From positions 1 through 8,653 of the forward strand of contig JASLRF010000203.1 in assembly GCA_030744095.1 (NCBI GenBank): DNA of 8,653 nucleotides, given 5' to 3'. Shown here one piece after another: positions 6,702 through 8,653 of the stretch. Positions within the stretch are counted from its first letter, which is position 1. Each line of letters begins with the position of its first letter. This DNA is from Pirellulaceae bacterium (GTDB lineage: Bacteria; Planctomycetota; Planctomycetia; Pirellulales; Pirellulaceae). Under the pieces are notes generated by a model. It did no database searches. It saw only the letters and a program-made list of their open reading frames with translations, and was not told the DNA's origin. Made by a program: the position numbers and the translations under genes.

Positions 6702-8645
6702 TCAGCGCTTCTTCTGATCGCGGAGTAAGGCCTTGGCCTGTTGATACAGATGACCGCGGTTGCGTTGAATGGCGTGTTTGAGGTCCGCTGGGGACCAATT
6801 CAGTTGTTCGCCCACTTGACGCAAGAGTTGGCTTTCATGGGAAGTGATCCGCCCATCAATCAATGCTGTGCGAATCAGATGGTCTATAAACAGCACCGCC
6901 TGCTGGCGTCCTTCAGGCAACTGAATCGCCTGCTGGCTATCGACGGCCGTGGCGAAAATCTGCTTTACGCGGTCCTCGGGTATGTCACGTCGTTTGGCGA
7001 AATCGGCAAGATATTTGCGTTCTTTTTCGTGCAATTCACCGTCTGAAACAACCATCCGCGCGAGCGCCGCAAACAGCTCGGGCTCGTTCAATAAGCGGCT
7101 CGTCTCGAGCCGCTCGACACTCCCGCCGGCATCGAGCACCGCGCCTTGCCCCACATCGCGATTGTACGCGGCCATGGCGTTGTAGATCGATACATCTTCC
7201 AGCACCCAGTCCATCGAGCCATCGTTGAGAGACGCGTGACAGAACTCGCAGACATCTGCTTTGCCAATGTCGATCGGCGCACCGCAACCCTGACAGCTAA
7301 ACGAAGAAAACGCCTGATCTGTCTTGCTTTTTACACCCGTCCGACGCTTCAAGATCAGTAAATGAGAATAGATTCGCTGTTGGCCGAGGATCCGCGGTCG
7401 TCGCCGATCGCCTTCGGCCCGGGTCCCAGACCAACGTACGAGCACATGAATCCGATCAAACGCATCGTCGTCGGTAGCAGGCTGACAGCGAGTGACTTCG
7501 ACCACGCCGACAGCAGGCGTTTTCCAGAACTGACCGTCACCCACGGCCCACAGCTTGGGGATGCCTGACCTGGCCGCATCGAGCACTGGGGCGGCGTATT
7601 TGAGATCTTCAAAATAGACCGCCATCAACGAACGCCAGAAAATAACCGATGCCCGATCTTCCAAGTGCTGAAAATTCAGACCCGGATCCTTGGTGGCAAG
7701 CTGATCCCATCCGTCAACTTGATGCCGCGCCGTGGGCACGACCCACTCTTCATCCTGCGTGATTTCGGCGAGGACCCAGTCGTACTGACCCGAGTTCACG
7801 ATCGAATCACATTGGGGGCACTGCGCCTTATCGACGATTTCGACCGGTCCGCCACAGTTCGGGCAGTTGCCTTGCAGCAGTGAGGCGTCCGGATCGGTCA
7901 AGACACCCGGCCGTCTGGAGAAAGACCAAACTTCCGTAAAGCTGATCGGCGTACGATCGCTGTTGCCTGACACGCGCCGGCCGCTCGACAGATCCTCGTT
8001 GTAGCTGATTGCAGACGCTGTAAACTGAACGTGCATCGTGTCGAAATGCCGGTCGCTGGTGACGGCCACAATCTCTCGCCGCGTCACGACAACATCTCGC
8101 ATACGATTGCGAATGTTCTCCGCTTGTTGCATTGCAATGTACAACTCGAAGCGTTCATTGACGCCGTCGGAAATAAAGGCTCGACAGGTCTTCAGATTCT
8201 GGTCGCTCCAGGCAATCTGCGTTGTGACAAATGCATTGGCGGCTCGTTGTAAGAACGTCTCTTGATCGAAATTCTGATCGTGCCGGCGAAGGTTTTGTAG
8301 AGATGTTTCTTGTAGAGCAGCTTCCTGGACCTTGCGCCCCCGGCGAATGGTACGCGTGATGCGTACGTCGCGTTCAGTTTTCTTGCCGTAGTAGACCATG
8401 ACACCGAAGACGATGAACAACGGAATCGCGATATATGGATAGCGAATCGTAAAGTGAATCAGCAGATAAATTAGCGCGCCGCCATCTCCTCCTCCACCAC
8501 CGCCACCACCGAACCCTCCTCCTCCTCCGCCGCTGCCGCCGCCACCACCAAAACCTCCGCCGCCGCCGGCTTGGGCTAGAAGATCCAGTGCCGGCGTGAC
8601 ATCAAAGAAACCCAGCGAGGCGGAAAGTTCTAGCAGTTCAAACAT
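6702..8645 (-). CDS. Glycine-rich membrane protein with two Tim44-like/zinc-ribbon modules and a TerB-like domain
   Basis: The reading gives 647 residues. After a short N-terminus, residues 27-56 are 26 glycines out of 30. A hydrophobic region (57-86, core YIAIPLFIVFGVMVYY) probably crosses the membrane, followed by a basic stretch (88-105). Residues about 131-250 resemble the Tim44-like domain (helix pair, then strands MHVQFTAS and EVWSFSRR). A zinc ribbon follows with C261, C264, C276, C279. A second module repeats this: Tim44-like about 328-440, then C451, C454, C466, C469. Residues about 521-630 are TerB-like, with acidic motifs D535...E542 and D597...E604. Tim44-like proteins bind membranes or membrane proteins; the role here is unknown, and TerB does not by itself mean tellurite resistance. 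Only 8 bases lie upstream of ATG 8645, with no in-frame stop and no clear Shine-Dalgarno, so the true start may be beyond the window. Confidence 0.88.
   Translation of the reverse strand: MFELLELSASLGFFDVTPALDLLAQAGGGGGFGGGGGSGGGGGGFGGGGGGGGDGGALIYLLIHFTIRYPYIAIPLFIVFGVMVYYGKKTERDVRITRTIRRGRKVQEAALQETSLQNLRRHDQNFDQETFLQRAANAFVTTQIAWSDQNLKTCRAFISDGVNERFELYIAMQQAENIRNRMRDVVVTRREIVAVTSDRHFDTMHVQFTASAISYNEDLSSGRRVSGNSDRTPISFTEVWSFSRRPGVLTDPDASLLQGNCPNCGGPVEIVDKAQCPQCDSIVNSGQYDWVLAEITQDEEWVVPTARHQVDGWDQLATKDPGLNFQHLEDRASVIFWRSLMAVYFEDLKYAAPVLDAARSGIPKLWAVGDGQFWKTPAVGVVEVTRCQPATDDDAFDRIHVLVRWSGTRAEGDRRRPRILGQQRIYSHLLILKRRTGVKSKTDQAFSSFSCQGCGAPIDIGKADVCEFCHASLNDGSMDWVLEDVSIYNAMAAYNRDVGQGAVLDAGGSVERLETSRLLNEPELFAALARMVVSDGELHEKERKYLADFAKRRDIPEDRVKQIFATAVDSQQAIQLPEGRQQAVLFIDHLIRTALIDGRITSHESQLLRQVGEQLNWSPADLKHAIQRNRGHLYQQAKALLRDQKKR
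8478..8567 (-). repeat. Low-complexity GGN-codon tract encoding the polyglycine linker
   Basis: Thirty codons encode 26 glycines broken by F32, S38, F45 and D54. The codons are a mixture of GGC, GGT, GGA and one GGG, so this is not a pure triplet repeat; selection for glycine is more likely than recent slippage alone. The coding strand is G-rich with many GG doublets. Confidence 0.85.
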
Positions 8646-8653
8646 GGATGCTC

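Noticed and set aside
6702..7080. Tellurite resistance function from the TerB-like domain
   Set aside because: TerB-like domains occur in many contexts; no other ter genes are in the window.
1..8653. CRISPR array, tRNA, rRNA, insertion sequence or prophage genes
   Set aside because: No regularly spaced repeats, cloverleaf, rRNA-like stretch, transposase or phage protein was found on either strand by reading.

Overview
The window looks like chromosomal DNA of a planctomycete (phylum Planctomycetota, probably Pirellulales-like). The clues are family content: an SGNH-like/PVC-type 'membrane-bound dehydrogenase' protein, a HEAT-cupredoxin-cytochrome c protein, a secreted type I sulfatase, and a glycine-rich Tim44-like/zinc-ribbon/TerB membrane protein. 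This assignment rests on recognised protein families, not on any marker gene, so it is inference. No tRNA, rRNA, CRISPR array, transposase or phage gene was seen.

Layout. Bases 1-185 carry no assigned gene, only a weak promoter-like site. Two + strand genes follow with a 29-base gap (186-2864 and 2894-4828) and are probably one operon. The first encodes a secreted 892-residue protein: a degenerate SGNH-hydrolase-like domain, a beta-propeller of the PVC 'dehydrogenase' type with two Asp-rich calcium-type loops, and C-terminal HEAT repeats. The second encodes a secreted 644-residue protein: helical HEAT-like region, azurin-type cupredoxin with a complete copper ligand set, and a C-terminal CxxCH cytochrome domain. 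In many planctomycetes, as I recall, the propeller, HEAT repeats and CxxCH domain lie in one chain. Here they are divided over two genes and a copper domain is added, which suggests a periplasmic two-protein oxidoreductase passing electrons to a Cu centre and a c-type heme. A near-perfect 16-base inverted repeat (4858-4892) follows the pair.

A secreted formylglycine-type sulfatase (4942-6561) comes next on the same strand, with its own Shine-Dalgarno. It may act on sulfated glycans; a link to the oxidoreductase pair through sugar catabolism is plausible but unproven.

The last gene (6702-8645, minus strand) converges on the sulfatase. It encodes a membrane protein with a nearly pure glycine linker, one membrane region, two tandem copies of a [Tim44-like + CxxC-11-CxxC zinc ribbon + WVL] module, and a C-terminal TerB-like domain. 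Its start lies 8 bases from the window edge, so the 5' end is uncertain. The 140-base convergent gap holds short 10-base repeat units and inverted repeats.

The strongest candidates for something little described are the split Cu/heme oxidoreductase pair and the duplicated Tim44/zinc-ribbon/TerB protein.
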